A stretch of DNA of 64,000 nt from Bacteroidaceae bacterium (GCA_017416805.1 JAFQBB010000036.1:150902-214901), one strand, 5' to 3'. Numbered from the stretch's first letter, positions 35,115 through 45,116 are shown. The notes: generated by a model not told the origin, from the letters alone. Numbers and translations are program-made.

Positions 35115-36650
35115 ATGCGAAACGCGGATATAAGGGAGTATATGCGAGGGAAATGGGGCATAATTGCAATCATAACTTCCGTTTGTCTGTTGTGTGCCTT
35201 ATGGGCTGCAACAGGCAAGTTGGTAATGGCCGTTGCATTGTTTATGTGTCCCAGTCTTCTTATTATGGCAAAATTCATTTTTCGCAAACCAGTAATCTTG
35301 TTTGTCATATTATTTGTCGCCAATTATTGCATCCTTGGGCTCACTCGTTACATGTCCATACCTCTACCGATATCAGTTCTAATGGATTTTCTGATGTTAG
35401 GATTGGTGTTCGTATTATGTTTGTCACTAATACGTGGGAACAAGTCCTTCAAGCAAGAATCCGTCCCCTTTATCCTTATTTATGGATGCTGGATAATGTA
35501 TTGTTTGGTACAATTATTTAATAATACCACAGGTACCGGTTTCCAATTCTCTGCATGGTTTAAGGATGTACGCCCTATGGCTCTACATGCTTTTTATATC
35601 ATTATTATATTTACCCTGCTTTTTGATAAAGAAAAGCATATCAAATATTTTCTCTATTTGTGGGGTGCATTCATTTTATTGGCAACAATCAAAGGATACA
35701 TGCAACGGAATTGGGGATTTGACACGAATGAATGGCATTGGCTAATGACTGTAGGTGGAAGAACACACCTCATTCATTCAGGAGTCCGATACTTTTCATT
35801 CTTTTCTGATGCAGGAAACTACGGAACAAACATGGCATTCAGCATGGTAACCTATGCCATATGCGCCTTGTACGAGCAAAATAAGTATAATCGCATCTGT
35901 TGGATTGTTATAGCCATCGCATCAGGCTATGGGATGTTAATATCAGGAACACGAACAGCAATAGCCGTAGCTATAACTGGATTCGTCTTTTTCACACTTT
36001 TATCCAAAAACATTCGATTATTTCTTATTTCTACCATTATTTTAGTATCTTTAGTTGGAGTATTAAAGTTCACTACCATTGGTGAAGGTAACCAATTGGT
36101 TCGACGCATGAGAACCGCTTTTGATCCTGAAGATGCATCTTTGCAAGTGAGGTTGACAAATCAAAAGGCCATCCGCTCATACATGAAAGAAGCGCCATGG
36201 GGCATTGGATTCGGATTGGGTATGGGAGAAGACCAACTTCCTCACAGCAATAAGTATTGGATTGTGTCAGTGACAGCTCCTGACTCAACTCTTGTCTATC
36301 TATGGATGCGTACAGGGATTGTCGGTATATCTGTTTTTCTCATAGTGTTAGGCATATCTCTGCTTATCCAATCTTACATTGTACTTTTTAAGGTCAAAGA
36401 CAAGGAACTAAGAGGTATATTGGCAGCATTCACCTGCGGAAGTGCTTGTATGATTGTTGCAGCATACGGCAATTTTGTTTATCATCAATATCCAAACACT
36501 TTGTTAGTTTTCGGATTGCAGACTTTAGTTTTCATGGGTCCTTATTTTGAGAGGAAAAAGAAGATGAGAACTCTTGATAAAGAACAAATTTTTGATAGTG
36601 ATTTTGACAAACAAAGAGAAAAAATAGTGTATGAAAGCCAAAACCAGTAA
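35115..36650 (+). CDS. O-antigen ligase/polymerase-family membrane protein (Wzy/WaaL-like)
   Basis: The 511-residue protein has about 10-12 membrane helices and a large periplasmic loop ('FKDVRPMALHAFYIIII', 'GGRTHLIHSGVRYFSFFSDAGNYGTNMAFSMV'). The Wzy_C core 'SGYGMLISGTRTAIAVAITGFVFF' is followed by 'PWGIGFGLGMGEDQLPHSNKYWIVSVTAPDSTLVYLWMRTGIVGI', where the His/Arg residues of the ligase fold sit. As the only polymerase candidate in the locus it probably polymerises the repeat unit. It overlaps the next gene by 20 bases. Confidence 0.88.
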   Translation: MRNADIREYMRGKWGIIAIITSVCLLCALWAATGKLVMAVALFMCPSLLIMAKFIFRKPVILFVILFVANYCILGLTRYMSIPLPISVLMDFLMLGLVFVLCLSLIRGNKSFKQESVPFILIYGCWIMYCLVQLFNNTTGTGFQFSAWFKDVRPMALHAFYIIIIFTLLFDKEKHIKYFLYLWGAFILLATIKGYMQRNWGFDTNEWHWLMTVGGRTHLIHSGVRYFSFFSDAGNYGTNMAFSMVTYAICALYEQNKYNRICWIVIAIASGYGMLISGTRTAIAVAITGFVFFTLLSKNIRLFLISTIILVSLVGVLKFTTIGEGNQLVRRMRTAFDPEDASLQVRLTNQKAIRSYMKEAPWGIGFGLGMGEDQLPHSNKYWIVSVTAPDSTLVYLWMRTGIVGISVFLIVLGISLLIQSYIVLFKVKDKELRGILAAFTCGSACMIVAAYGNFVYHQYPNTLLVFGLQTLVFMGPYFERKKKMRTLDKEQIFDSDFDKQREKIVYESQNQ

Positions 36651-37587
36651 AACTTCAGATAAGCCATTTTTGTCTCTCATAACGGTCAACTATAACGGAT
36701 TTGAAGATACTTGCCAGATGATAGATTCTTTTTATCGTACGGTAAAATCTGTGGAATACGAAATTATAGTCGTTGACAACTGTTCGCTTCGCAACGAAAG
36801 CAATATGCTAAAAAAGAAGTATCCTTTTATAAGAGTAATAAGTAGCACATATAATCGGGGTTTTGCTGGAGGAAATAATTTGGGAATAAAATATGCACGA
36901 GGAAATTATCTGCTGTTTTTAAACAATGACACCTTTATATTAGAAGATAATTTTGCCATATTGATAAAGACACTCGAAACAGATACTTCTTTAGCAGGAC
37001 TAAGTCCACTTATACGATATGCAGAAGAAGGATACCCTATACAATTTGCAGGATATACCCCATTGAGCAGGTTTACATTACGCAACCGTAGTTATAACCA
37101 AGAAAAAGATATAAGAGAATGGGACACTCCCAAAGAAACTCCTTATATGCACGGAGCAGCCATGTTGGTTAAAACTGAGATATGTAAGTTGGTAGGCGGA
37201 CTTCCAGAGATGTATTTCCTCTATTATGAAGAATTTGATTGGAGTGTCTCTATTAATCGTGCAGGATATATGATATCATTTGATCCACGCCAGACTGTAT
37301 ATCATAAGGAAAGTCGTTCAACAGGTAAAAACTCTCCTATGAAGGCTTATTATATGATGCGTAACAGACTTCTTTATGCATATCGTAATCGTCAAGTTTG
37401 GGATCGTTTTTGGTGTTTCCTGTATTTACTGTTTATTGCAGCACCTGCTAATTGCTTTCGTTATTTCATGCATGGTAATATTCATTTGATAAACGCGACA
37501 TTGCGTGGAATGTGGGATTATTTTAAACTGAAAAAAGACGATAAATTGGAAAATTATGACTTTAAGTACTTTTATATTGGTATTTGA
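36631..37587 (+). CDS. glycosyltransferase family 2 (rhamnosyl/galactofuranosyl-type)
   Basis: The 318-residue GT-A enzyme begins 'LSLITVNYNGFEDTCQMIDSF', has 'YEIIVVDNCS' for nucleotide binding, 'NRGFAGGNNLGIKYARGNYLLFLNNDTF' containing the DxD-like NND, and 'EFDWSVSINRAGYMISFDP', the ED-type catalytic region. It resembles WcaE/RfbF-type enzymes. A hydrophobic segment near 265-285 may anchor it. It overlaps both neighbours, so it is translated with them. Confidence 0.93.
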   Translation: MKAKTSKTSDKPFLSLITVNYNGFEDTCQMIDSFYRTVKSVEYEIIVVDNCSLRNESNMLKKKYPFIRVISSTYNRGFAGGNNLGIKYARGNYLLFLNNDTFILEDNFAILIKTLETDTSLAGLSPLIRYAEEGYPIQFAGYTPLSRFTLRNRSYNQEKDIREWDTPKETPYMHGAAMLVKTEICKLVGGLPEMYFLYYEEFDWSVSINRAGYMISFDPRQTVYHKESRSTGKNSPMKAYYMMRNRLLYAYRNRQVWDRFWCFLYLLFIAAPANCFRYFMHGNIHLINATLRGMWDYFKLKKDDKLENYDFKYFYIGI

Positions 37588-38728
37588 TGCTATACTGTTT
37601 GCTCTTATTTTATTATCGGTACTGTATCTGGCAGTATATGCTGTCGCTGCATCATTCTCTTCTGGATCAGAAACCCTCCCACCCTCTTCTCTACTTGGAC
37701 GAATTCTGATACTTATTCCCGCTTATAAAGAAGATATGGTTATAGAATCTACTGTACGTTCTTTCTTAAAACAAAACTATCCTAATGAACATTATGATTT
37801 GGTTGTCATTGCAGACCATTGCTCTGCAGAAACTGTCAATAATTTGCAGCAGTATCCAATATCGGTAATTGTTCCTGACTTTGAAGAAAGTCTGAAAGCC
37901 AAATCTTTGGCCTATGCTATGGAGTACGTTTCTCCAAGAAAATATGATATCGTTGTGATTCTTGATGCAGACAATACCGTTGAACCACATTTCCTAAATG
38001 TCATCAATACCTGTTGGCAATCAGGAAGTCAAGCTATACAAGCACATCGGGTGGCAAAAAATCTGAATACAGATACAGCGCTTTTAGATGCCATTTCTGA
38101 AGAAATAAACAATGCTATATTCCGCACAGGACATATTCGTTTAGGTTTTTCATCTGCTTTATCGGGTTCTGGTATGGCTTTCAATTTTGATTGGTTCAAT
38201 CGGCACGTCAGCCAATTAGTTTCCGCTGGAGAGGACAAGGAATTAGAAGCCTTACTTTTGAAACAGAGGATTTTTGTGGATTTTCTTCCCAATTTATATG
38301 TATATGATGAAAAGACACAAAAGGAAAAAGGATTTAACCGTCAACGACGCAGATGGATGGCCTCACAGTTACATGCTCTTTATAACAATGTTCCCAACCT
38401 TATTCCTGCACTTTTTGTCCGTAACTTCGATTATGCAGATAAAATTATACAGTGGATGCTTCCTCCACGTATTGTAATGATGGGGATTATACTTGTAATG
38501 AGTGTTTTCATGTTATTAATAGATTGGACAACAGCTATCAAATGGTGGTGTTTGTTCATTATCGCATTAGGGATATTTGCCATGTGTATTCCTGACAGGT
38601 TAGTAAACAAGAATTTTGACCGTGCTATAAAAAGAGCTCCATTAATTGCGTTGAAGAGCATTTTGAACACATTTCGGTTAGGAGGATTGAAAAGGCAATT
38701 CCTCCATACAGAACATAGTTACAAATAA
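37556..38728 (+). CDS. membrane glycosyltransferase family 2 (BcsA/NodC-like topology)
   Basis: The 390-residue protein has an N-terminal membrane helix (about 5-30), then GT2 motifs 'RILILIPAYKEDMVIESTVRSF', 'DLVVIADHCSAETV', 'YDIVVILDADNTVEPHFL' (DxD), 'SSALSGSGMAFNFDWF' (TED-like region) and 'NRQRRRWMASQLH' (QxxRW). Two to three C-terminal helices follow (about 310-350). This layout is typical of processive or membrane GT2 enzymes. It overlaps the preceding gene by 32 bases. Confidence 0.92.
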   Translation: MTLSTFILVFDAILFALILLSVLYLAVYAVAASFSSGSETLPPSSLLGRILILIPAYKEDMVIESTVRSFLKQNYPNEHYDLVVIADHCSAETVNNLQQYPISVIVPDFEESLKAKSLAYAMEYVSPRKYDIVVILDADNTVEPHFLNVINTCWQSGSQAIQAHRVAKNLNTDTALLDAISEEINNAIFRTGHIRLGFSSALSGSGMAFNFDWFNRHVSQLVSAGEDKELEALLLKQRIFVDFLPNLYVYDEKTQKEKGFNRQRRRWMASQLHALYNNVPNLIPALFVRNFDYADKIIQWMLPPRIVMMGIILVMSVFMLLIDWTTAIKWWCLFIIALGIFAMCIPDRLVNKNFDRAIKRAPLIALKSILNTFRLGGLKRQFLHTEHSYK

Positions 38729-38741
38729 CAATAGACGGGGT

Positions 38742-39341
38742 ATGGCTACATCAGGAATTTTAAATAGTTTAAAAAAGAATACGACACTGAAAACAAAATT
38801 GCTTTGGTTAATGATGCATCCGATAAAGTGTCGTCCAAGGCTTTGGCTTCGTATTTTTCAACGTTTTTACATCAAACGTGGCAAACGGTCTGTTATTTAT
38901 CGCAGCGTACGCCGAGATATTGTTCCTTTCAGGAAATTCAGTTTAGGAGCGAAATCTGTAATAGAAGATTTTTGTTGTATAAATAATGCTGTTGGCGATA
39001 TAAACATTGGAAGTCATACGCGCATCGGGCTTCATAGCACGTTGATTGGACCTGTCACAATCGGGAATCATGTACATTTAGCCCAAGGCGTAGTGATTTC
39101 TGGCTTGAATCATAATTTTATTGATACGACAAGAACCATCGATACCCAAGGAGTCACAACAAATCCAATTCATATTGACAATGATGTATGGATAGGGGCT
39201 AATTCGGTAATTGTAGCAGGAGTAAAAATAGGAACTCATAGTGTGATAGGTGCCGGCAGTGTAGTAACACACGATGTTCCACCCTACTCGGTCGTTTGCG
39301 GGTCACCGGCGAAAATTGTGAAGAAACTGACTTCTTCTTAA
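38742..39341 (+). CDS. hexapeptide-repeat acyltransferase (WcaF/Maa-type)
   Basis: The 199-residue left-handed beta-helix protein has repeating hexapeptides 'IGSHTRIGLHSTLIGPVTIGNHVHLAQGVVISGLNH', 'IHIDNDVWIGANSVIVAGVKIGTHSVIGAGSVVTHDVPPYSVVCGSPAKIV'. The His in 'GLNHN' and the terminal 'GSPAKIVKK' are hallmarks of sugar O-acetyltransferases. It is the last plus-strand gene of this block, and its 3' end overlaps that of the convergent glycosyltransferase by 39 bases. Confidence 0.93.
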   Translation: MATSGILNSLKKNTTLKTKLLWLMMHPIKCRPRLWLRIFQRFYIKRGKRSVIYRSVRRDIVPFRKFSLGAKSVIEDFCCINNAVGDINIGSHTRIGLHSTLIGPVTIGNHVHLAQGVVISGLNHNFIDTTRTIDTQGVTTNPIHIDNDVWIGANSVIVAGVKIGTHSVIGAGSVVTHDVPPYSVVCGSPAKIVKKLTSS

Positions 39342-40301
39342 TACAAACTGCCAATGGGCAGGCAATAGCAATGTCATCAAAACACCTCCCCATGACTTTC
39401 CACAATACTTTCGACACTCCAAAGTCACTTGCCAATGATAACGCAAGTATTTGATTATTTTTCCATATTGCGTTTGATGGTAATCTGAGTTTCCACTCTC
39501 ACTGATACGACCAATAAGGATATATAGATAAAAAACGGTTTGTTTACGTGCAAGAGAAATTAAATTTGGAAAACTGCGCATAATCATATTTTCCGTTTTT
39601 TCTAACCGGTATAAGGTGTCTGCTATGTATTTATACAACTTTGTTGTCGGTAATGTGCGGCAAGCGGAATCAGACCTTACACGATACCTGCATACCACAA
39701 CACTGTTTCGCCATGTAATCTTTTGCGCACAAATCATAACTTGTGTGTTAAACAGAAAATCCTCGTCGCTCCTCCCTTCTTCAAATACTATACCATTGTC
39801 ATTCAGGAATTCACGTCGATATATTTTGGTCCATATATAAATGTCCATCTCACGAGTCAGGAGCTTTTCTGTTGCTAATGCAGAATTACAAAAAACAAGT
39901 TTTTCATCCGGCTTTGCTTCAACAGGCATATCATCCAGAACTCTATAGCTACCAGCTGCTACGTCAGCCTTATTTTGACGAATATCGTTCAAAAGTACAG
40001 TGAGCGCTTTAGGTTCCAACAAATCATCATTATCCATAAAAAACAGATACTCACCTCGTGCTCTCTCCATTCCTCTGTTTCGTGCAGCACTCTGTCCCAA
40101 ATTGCTCTGATGAATGACCGTTATTCTATCATCATTTTGTGCTAATGCATCACATATATCCCCAGAGCAATCTGTCGAACCATCATTCACTAAAATCAGT
40201 TCCCAATCCTGCAATTCCTGTTTACACACAGAAGCTACTGTATCCTCAATATACTTTTCTGCCTGATATACAGGAATAATTATTGATAATTGACAATTCA
40301 T
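39303..40301 (-). CDS. glycosyltransferase family 2
   Basis: The 332-residue GT-A enzyme has 'LSIIIPVYQAEKYIEDTVASV', 'WELILVNDGSTDCSGDICD', 'NLGQSAARNRGMERARGEYLFFMDNDDLLEP' with the DND metal site, and 'EEGRSDEDFLFNTQVM', the catalytic acidic region. No signal peptide; a short hydrophobic C-terminal segment may bind membrane. It lies downstream of the wzx-like gene (13 bases apart) on the minus strand. Sugar and linkage cannot be told. Confidence 0.93.
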   Translation of the reverse strand: MNCQLSIIIPVYQAEKYIEDTVASVCKQELQDWELILVNDGSTDCSGDICDALAQNDDRITVIHQSNLGQSAARNRGMERARGEYLFFMDNDDLLEPKALTVLLNDIRQNKADVAAGSYRVLDDMPVEAKPDEKLVFCNSALATEKLLTREMDIYIWTKIYRREFLNDNGIVFEEGRSDEDFLFNTQVMICAQKITWRNSVVVCRYRVRSDSACRTLPTTKLYKYIADTLYRLEKTENMIMRSFPNLISLARKQTVFYLYILIGRISESGNSDYHQTQYGKIIKYLRYHWQVTLECRKYCGKSWGGVLMTLLLPAHWQFVLRRSQFLHNFRR

Positions 40302-40313
40302 GATTATTACATA

Positions 40314-41894
40314 TTATTGCTTGCAAGAACCCCTCTTGCGTTTTAATATTTTTATGCCTTGTGTCATTAATCCTTTCATGCCTGGTGCCCAATAGTATGC
40401 CAGCGGTATATATACACTAATAAAGACAACCAGCAGAACAATTGTATGCGTAACCAGATCATTCCAACTCCAAACTCTCTCTATCCCCAAACACATAGCT
40501 ACCGCATACCCTATAGTCATGCTTATAGCAGTAATTAGAATATGCTTGCCGGTACCTTTCCAATACAAGATTAATGGCTCACCCAATCCTTTGCTAAACA
40601 AATAGCAGGGCTTCCACAACGTGATGATGAGTAGTGTACTCACAACTTTTGCAACAAGTATCCCTTCAATCCCCCATAAACTTCCACAAACGACAGTCAA
40701 TATCACATTAATACCCAATTCTGCATACATAGCCCACATATCAGCATACAATCCATAAGCATGCAAATACATATAAACCGCCCCATTTATAGTCTGCAAC
40801 CAGGTAAATGCGGCCAGAAGTCCGAGAACACTTCCTGAAAGCAGATATTCAGGGCCTACCCATAGACGTATGAATGAAGGAGTAACCATTAGCAGACATA
40901 GAGCCATAGTTGCAGCTATAAAGTATCTGAGAGCCGTCAGTTGCCAGAAAATCTCCACTGTATGCTTCTTGTTACCCTCTGCCACAAGGTTTCCGACAGC
41001 TGCTGTCATCCCATCAAGTGCCATATTCATCAACAATGTCATTTTCCCCACAATAATGGTATAATTACCATAACGCGCAACCATTTTTAATGAGACGAAC
41101 ATATATACCCAAACCTCGTCTCCTTGCCGCAACATGAAGTCTTTCACCTTGTGCAGAAACACTTGTCTGACCTTTCTCTTCAAGTCAACAACCAACTCGT
41201 TATTGGCTGAATCATCTCCTTGTTGTTGCCCGATTAACACTCCTAATTGAGGATATTCATTCTTGATTTTAATATTTAGCAAAACAGATGCAGCTACAGT
41301 CAATAACATTTCAGCCATAATCCATGCATATACAGCTGTTTCTGGAGCAAGCATTTTTACCATACAGATCTGTAAGGCTACTTTTATCAGGTTCATGCCC
41401 TGTAAATAGGCACTTACTATATAATTCTTCTGATCGGCAGCAAGCAATATCTGTCTATAGTTCAAGAAATAACCAGTCAATGCAGATATCATCAAAGCTG
41501 CATAAGCCATAAAGACGACACTCCATCCCATTGAACTGATAGCTGAGGGGAATATCCAAATGAATGAGATGCCCACAAGCGCTCCTGCCACAAGGACAAA
41601 CAGTCCGATACGTTGGTACATCTTCCCAAGTAAACTGACTATATCGCGAATACGTTTCCAGTCCCCTTGGGCTAATGGTTGGTATAGGAAATAGCTGACT
41701 GCTGCTCCTGTCCCCATTTCTGCCAGATTCAAATAGCCCAATATGCTGGCCATGGTCCCATACAACCCTACAAAGTCATCACCTAACCTTTCAAGAAAAA
41801 TTCTTCGTGAAAAGAAGGCTAAAATTAAAGCCATGCCATAAAACAACAAGTTTACTCGGGCATTCTTCAGACTCTTACTTAATCTTTGTGCCAT
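40314..41894 (-). CDS. polysaccharide flippase, Wzx/MATE-like
   Basis: The 526-residue protein has about 14 membrane helices and begins 'NARVNLLFYGMALILAFFSRRIFLERLGDDFVGLYGTMASILGYLNLAEMGTGAAVSYFLY', typical of polysaccharide-synthesis MVF/MATE proteins. A cytoplasmic segment ('DLKRKVRQVFLHKVKDFMLRQGDEVWVYMF') splits two bundles. The family moves lipid-linked repeat units across the inner membrane. With the upstream O-antigen ligase/polymerase and Wzz-like protein, it completes a Wzx/Wzy-type pathway. Confidence 0.93.
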   Translation of the reverse strand: MAQRLSKSLKNARVNLLFYGMALILAFFSRRIFLERLGDDFVGLYGTMASILGYLNLAEMGTGAAVSYFLYQPLAQGDWKRIRDIVSLLGKMYQRIGLFVLVAGALVGISFIWIFPSAISSMGWSVVFMAYAALMISALTGYFLNYRQILLAADQKNYIVSAYLQGMNLIKVALQICMVKMLAPETAVYAWIMAEMLLTVAASVLLNIKIKNEYPQLGVLIGQQQGDDSANNELVVDLKRKVRQVFLHKVKDFMLRQGDEVWVYMFVSLKMVARYGNYTIIVGKMTLLMNMALDGMTAAVGNLVAEGNKKHTVEIFWQLTALRYFIAATMALCLLMVTPSFIRLWVGPEYLLSGSVLGLLAAFTWLQTINGAVYMYLHAYGLYADMWAMYAELGINVILTVVCGSLWGIEGILVAKVVSTLLIITLWKPCYLFSKGLGEPLILYWKGTGKHILITAISMTIGYAVAMCLGIERVWSWNDLVTHTIVLLVVFISVYIPLAYYWAPGMKGLMTQGIKILKRKRGSCKQ

Positions 41895-41922
41895 TGCGAA
41901 TCTAACAGAAAAGATAATCTGA

Positions 41923-42852
41923 CTATATCATAAACCGTACCAACGAGCGTACCGTCAAATACTTTATGTAACCTCTTTTACAAATCATTTTGAGGATTTC
42001 TATTTTCTCTTTAAAGGATAACACACTGGCAGTCCTTATGACAGGATTCAATGTGTATCGGATATATAACTCCAAAACCTGATTAGATGCAGCCGGGATA
42101 TGGTCTTCATATTTTTTCAATTCATCCACAACAGTCAGATAACATGCCATATTTCTTATTGAAAAATGTCTTCCCATGGTTGAAGAGGTGTGTACCCTGT
42201 GTCCTACCAGACTTCTTTTCAGGCATCCTGCACGTTGGACTACCGGCATCAGTTTTGCCATGAAAAGCTCATCTTCGTGAATAATACTGGGATAAAATTT
42301 CATGTTATTGTTATGCAACAACTCCCTTCGCACAATCATCAACCATGGAGCAGCCCGCCATGTGCCATATACAAGCATATCTTTCATCAGTTCTAATCCT
42401 TTCCAAACAGTTTGTTCATCATATCGGGCTGTGCGTTGATAATTCCAAGTAAGAGGAGACGCATTTCTATCCATATAAAAAATATCTGCATCAAAAAAGA
42501 GGAACTCAAGATTAGTCTGTTCACACCTTTCTACAGCTATTTCCAACGCATCAGGATGCATTAACCAATCATCACTATCCATAAAGTAAACATATTTTCC
42601 TCGTGCATACCTGAGTGCCATATTTCGTGCCATACTTTGTCCTTGGTTTTCAGGCATGACATATAACTTTATGCGACAATCATTATCCTTTAGCTGTTTT
42701 ACAATACTGACCGTACTGTCAGAACTGCCATCATCTGCCACTATAATCTCTATACTTTTTAGACTTTGATTCAAAAGACTCTCCAGTGCCTCTTGGATAT
42801 AGAGTTCCGTATTGTATGCCGGCATGATGACAGATAATAGTGGGGTATTCAT
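41923..42852 (-). CDS. glycosyltransferase family 2
   Basis: The 309-residue GT-A enzyme starts at ATG 42852 ('MNTPLLSVIMPAYNTELYIQEALES'); the frame extends only to a TTG. It contains 'IEIIVADDGSSDSTVSIV', 'NQGQSMARNMALRYARGKYVYFMDSDDWLMHP' with the DSD metal site, and 'PSIIHEDELFMAKLM' for the catalytic acidic pair. It lies first in the minus-strand group with wzx-like and GT2 genes (28-base and 12-base gaps). Confidence 0.93.
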   Translation of the reverse strand: MNTPLLSVIMPAYNTELYIQEALESLLNQSLKSIEIIVADDGSSDSTVSIVKQLKDNDCRIKLYVMPENQGQSMARNMALRYARGKYVYFMDSDDWLMHPDALEIAVERCEQTNLEFLFFDADIFYMDRNASPLTWNYQRTARYDEQTVWKGLELMKDMLVYGTWRAAPWLMIVRRELLHNNNMKFYPSIIHEDELFMAKLMPVVQRAGCLKRSLVGHRVHTSSTMGRHFSIRNMACYLTVVDELKKYEDHIPAASNQVLELYIRYTLNPVIRTASVLSFKEKIEILKMICKRGYIKYLTVRSLVRFMI

Positions 42853-42935
42853 CTTTCTACTCAATGATTTGCCGCAAAGGTAATGAAAAGAACTGAATAT
42901 TTACAGATTCTTTTTATGAATTCTAATATATTGGT

Positions 42936-42943
42936 TATCTTTG
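42936..42943 (+). promoter_or_regulatory. -7 box (TATCTTTG) for the GT4 gene
   Basis: TATCTTTG sits 21 bases before the ATG at 42965, which decides for that ATG over the frame's upstream TTG. Confidence 0.6.
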
Positions 42944-42964
42944 TGCCTTCAACAAAGTCTGCTT

Positions 42965-44095
42965 ATGAAAATTATATATATAGTAAGTGCCATGCACTAT
43001 CCGAACGGGATGGCACGTGTATTGACAGACAAATTGAACTGGCTTGCAAGCCATACCAATCACGAGTTGTGGATGGTAGAAACCGAACGGGCGGATTTGC
43101 CGCACTATTATCAGTTGGATTCGCGAATACAGTGTGTCAATTTTGATTTGAATTTTGATTCCATGTATTCTCTTCCTTTTTTCAAACGACTTATAGCATG
43201 GTACAAACGGGAACATGCATATATGAGACTCCTGTCAGACTTCCTTATGCAACAACAAGCTGATGTGGTGGTATCAACACTCAGACGCGAAATAAACTTC
43301 CTGCACCGTATTCCTGATGGCAGCATGAAGGTTGGCGAAATGCATTTTGGGCGCAGTCATTACCGCATTTTTCAGAAGAAATATTTACCAACCTTCGTTA
43401 ATCAATGGATTACGGCTTTGTGGCAGAAGCAATTCTTGAACAGAATCAAACAGCTTGACCGTTTTATTGTGCTCACTCATGAAGACCGGGAATCGTGGCC
43501 CGAACTGCCTCATGTCGAAGTTATTCCAAACTTTATCTGTCACATGCCCAATGAAGTGTCTACTTGTCAGGAGAAAAGGGTCATAGCATTGGGACGATAC
43601 ACAGACCAGAAAGGTTTTGATTTGCTTTTTGATGCTTGGGCTTATGTAGAACACAGTCATCCGGACTGGAGACTTGACATCTATGGCAGTGGAAATAGAG
43701 AATATTATCAGACATTGGCTGACAAGCGTGGTTTGAAGAATGTTGTTTGTCACGATGCAGTGCGCGATGTTTCAACAATCTACACATCGGCTTCCATTTA
43801 CGTACTCAGTAGCCGTTACGAAGGATTTGGTCTTGTACTCATTGAGGCTATGGCCCACGGACTGCCTGTTGTCAGTTTTGATTGTCCATGTGGCCCACGC
43901 GACATAATCAGTCATGGCAGAACCGGATTATTGGTCAAGAATGGAGATACTACACAATTAGCTCAAGCATTATTGCGAATAATGAGGACTTCACCCGAAG
44001 TGAGATGCAGGATGGGACGTTGGGGACGCGAACGTGTGGCCCGACATTTCATGATTGATGCCGTATTAGGGAAAAGTTTCTTCCTTAACTCGTAG
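42965..44095 (+). CDS. glycosyltransferase family 4
   Basis: The 376-residue GT-B enzyme begins 'MKIIYIVSAMHYPNGMARVLTDKLNWLA', with the glycine loop expected in GT4. The C-terminal nucleotide-sugar domain has 'VIALGRYTDQKGFDLLFDAWAYVEHSHPDWRLDIYGSG' and 'SSRYEGFGLVLIEAMAHGLPVVSFDCPCGPRDII', the EX7E signature. It is divergent from the wzx-linked GT2 genes with its own promoter. Probably a retaining transferase of the same surface polymer. Confidence 0.93.
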   Translation: MKIIYIVSAMHYPNGMARVLTDKLNWLASHTNHELWMVETERADLPHYYQLDSRIQCVNFDLNFDSMYSLPFFKRLIAWYKREHAYMRLLSDFLMQQQADVVVSTLRREINFLHRIPDGSMKVGEMHFGRSHYRIFQKKYLPTFVNQWITALWQKQFLNRIKQLDRFIVLTHEDRESWPELPHVEVIPNFICHMPNEVSTCQEKRVIALGRYTDQKGFDLLFDAWAYVEHSHPDWRLDIYGSGNREYYQTLADKRGLKNVVCHDAVRDVSTIYTSASIYVLSSRYEGFGLVLIEAMAHGLPVVSFDCPCGPRDIISHGRTGLLVKNGDTTQLAQALLRIMRTSPEVRCRMGRWGRERVARHFMIDAVLGKSFFLNS

Positions 44096-44096
44096 G

Positions 44097-44987
44097 CTAG
44101 AATTTACATGTTTCCATTTTCTCCACCTGTTCTTCCAATTCGTCAGGCAGTGTATGGAAAAAGTCCATACCGGTGACTGTTTCCACCTTATCTACAGATA
44201 CGGCATAATCAAAAAGTTCCTTATCGCAATCATCATTGGGAAAAATGAAACCGATAGCTTGTGGTTCACTACCGCCCCAAAGAATGACCTTGAAGAAATG
44301 GTCGGGTACCGTAACCTTATTTTTCCCTATCCGTTTCGATTGTTTCCCATTCTCCACTATGGGGCCACATACAATGTAAAGAGTGTGACCTTTTGCAGCC
44401 CATTCCCGACAATTCTCCTCCAAAATCCTCCAATCTCCCCTATTCAGGTTGGGTGCTTGCGGACAAATGTTACTGAGGTAGAAAGATTCCTGCATTGCCT
44501 GTTCGTCCCACTTCATGTCTCCTGCCGGAGCCATATGGCCGCGGTCGTAACGGGCACGATAGTAGTCCGCATCCGTAGCGCGATGCGACTCGTCCAAATC
44601 GGGGTCAGGCAGAAAATCATCTGCCCGTTTCACCTTTCCCTTAGCCCGTTCAGGAGTGAGTGTCCATGCTACCCAATTCGGTACTTTCCAAACCTTGTTA
44701 TATGAAACAGTGAACCCCGTACGTTTTAATACCAACTCATCTTCTTCTCTGATAACAGGAAGTTTCACTCCCTCTATAAACTTTGTATCATTATTGCAGA
44801 ACAAATCATTTCTTCCATCATGAATGTTTTGTATATTATTTGCAAACAACTCATTTTTATTTAATGTCTGCTTTTCACTACGGTCGGTTATACGCTGTAT
44901 GGCTGTTGCTGCTACAAATACGACACAAAGTACGGCCAATGTGGACAATCTCATTTTCTTGCCCCTCTTTTTTCTTCTTGCCATCAT
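44097..44987 (-). CDS. DNA/RNA non-specific endonuclease (NUC1 type)
   Basis: The 296-residue protein has an N-terminal hydrophobic anchor or signal ('LSTLAVLCVVFVAATAI', about 14-30), so it acts outside the cytoplasm. The beta-beta-alpha-metal signature 'YDRGHMAPAGDM' lies near residues 147-158 with the catalytic His in RGH, followed by 'FYLSNICPQAPNLNRGDWRILEENCREW', whose Asn binds the metal. The family degrades DNA and RNA for nutrition or defence. It ends 1 base from the convergent GT4 stop region. Confidence 0.93.
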   Translation of the reverse strand: MMARRKKRGKKMRLSTLAVLCVVFVAATAIQRITDRSEKQTLNKNELFANNIQNIHDGRNDLFCNNDTKFIEGVKLPVIREEDELVLKRTGFTVSYNKVWKVPNWVAWTLTPERAKGKVKRADDFLPDPDLDESHRATDADYYRARYDRGHMAPAGDMKWDEQAMQESFYLSNICPQAPNLNRGDWRILEENCREWAAKGHTLYIVCGPIVENGKQSKRIGKNKVTVPDHFFKVILWGGSEPQAIGFIFPNDDCDKELFDYAVSVDKVETVTGMDFFHTLPDELEEQVEKMETCKF

Positions 44988-45116
44988 GGATTATTGTTTA
45001 TCTGTATATAGTTTTTTGAGTTGGCGAAGGTACAATATTTGGCGTTATTGACAAAATTAATCGTGTATTTTGCCTTTTTTATGGCAGAATAATAAGGATT
45101 AATGCTTGAAATGAAT

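Noticed and set aside
30390-44095. Classical Bacteroides capsule locus with UpxY/UpxZ
   Set aside because: No upxY- or upxZ-like gene is present; the locus starts with a receiver gene instead.
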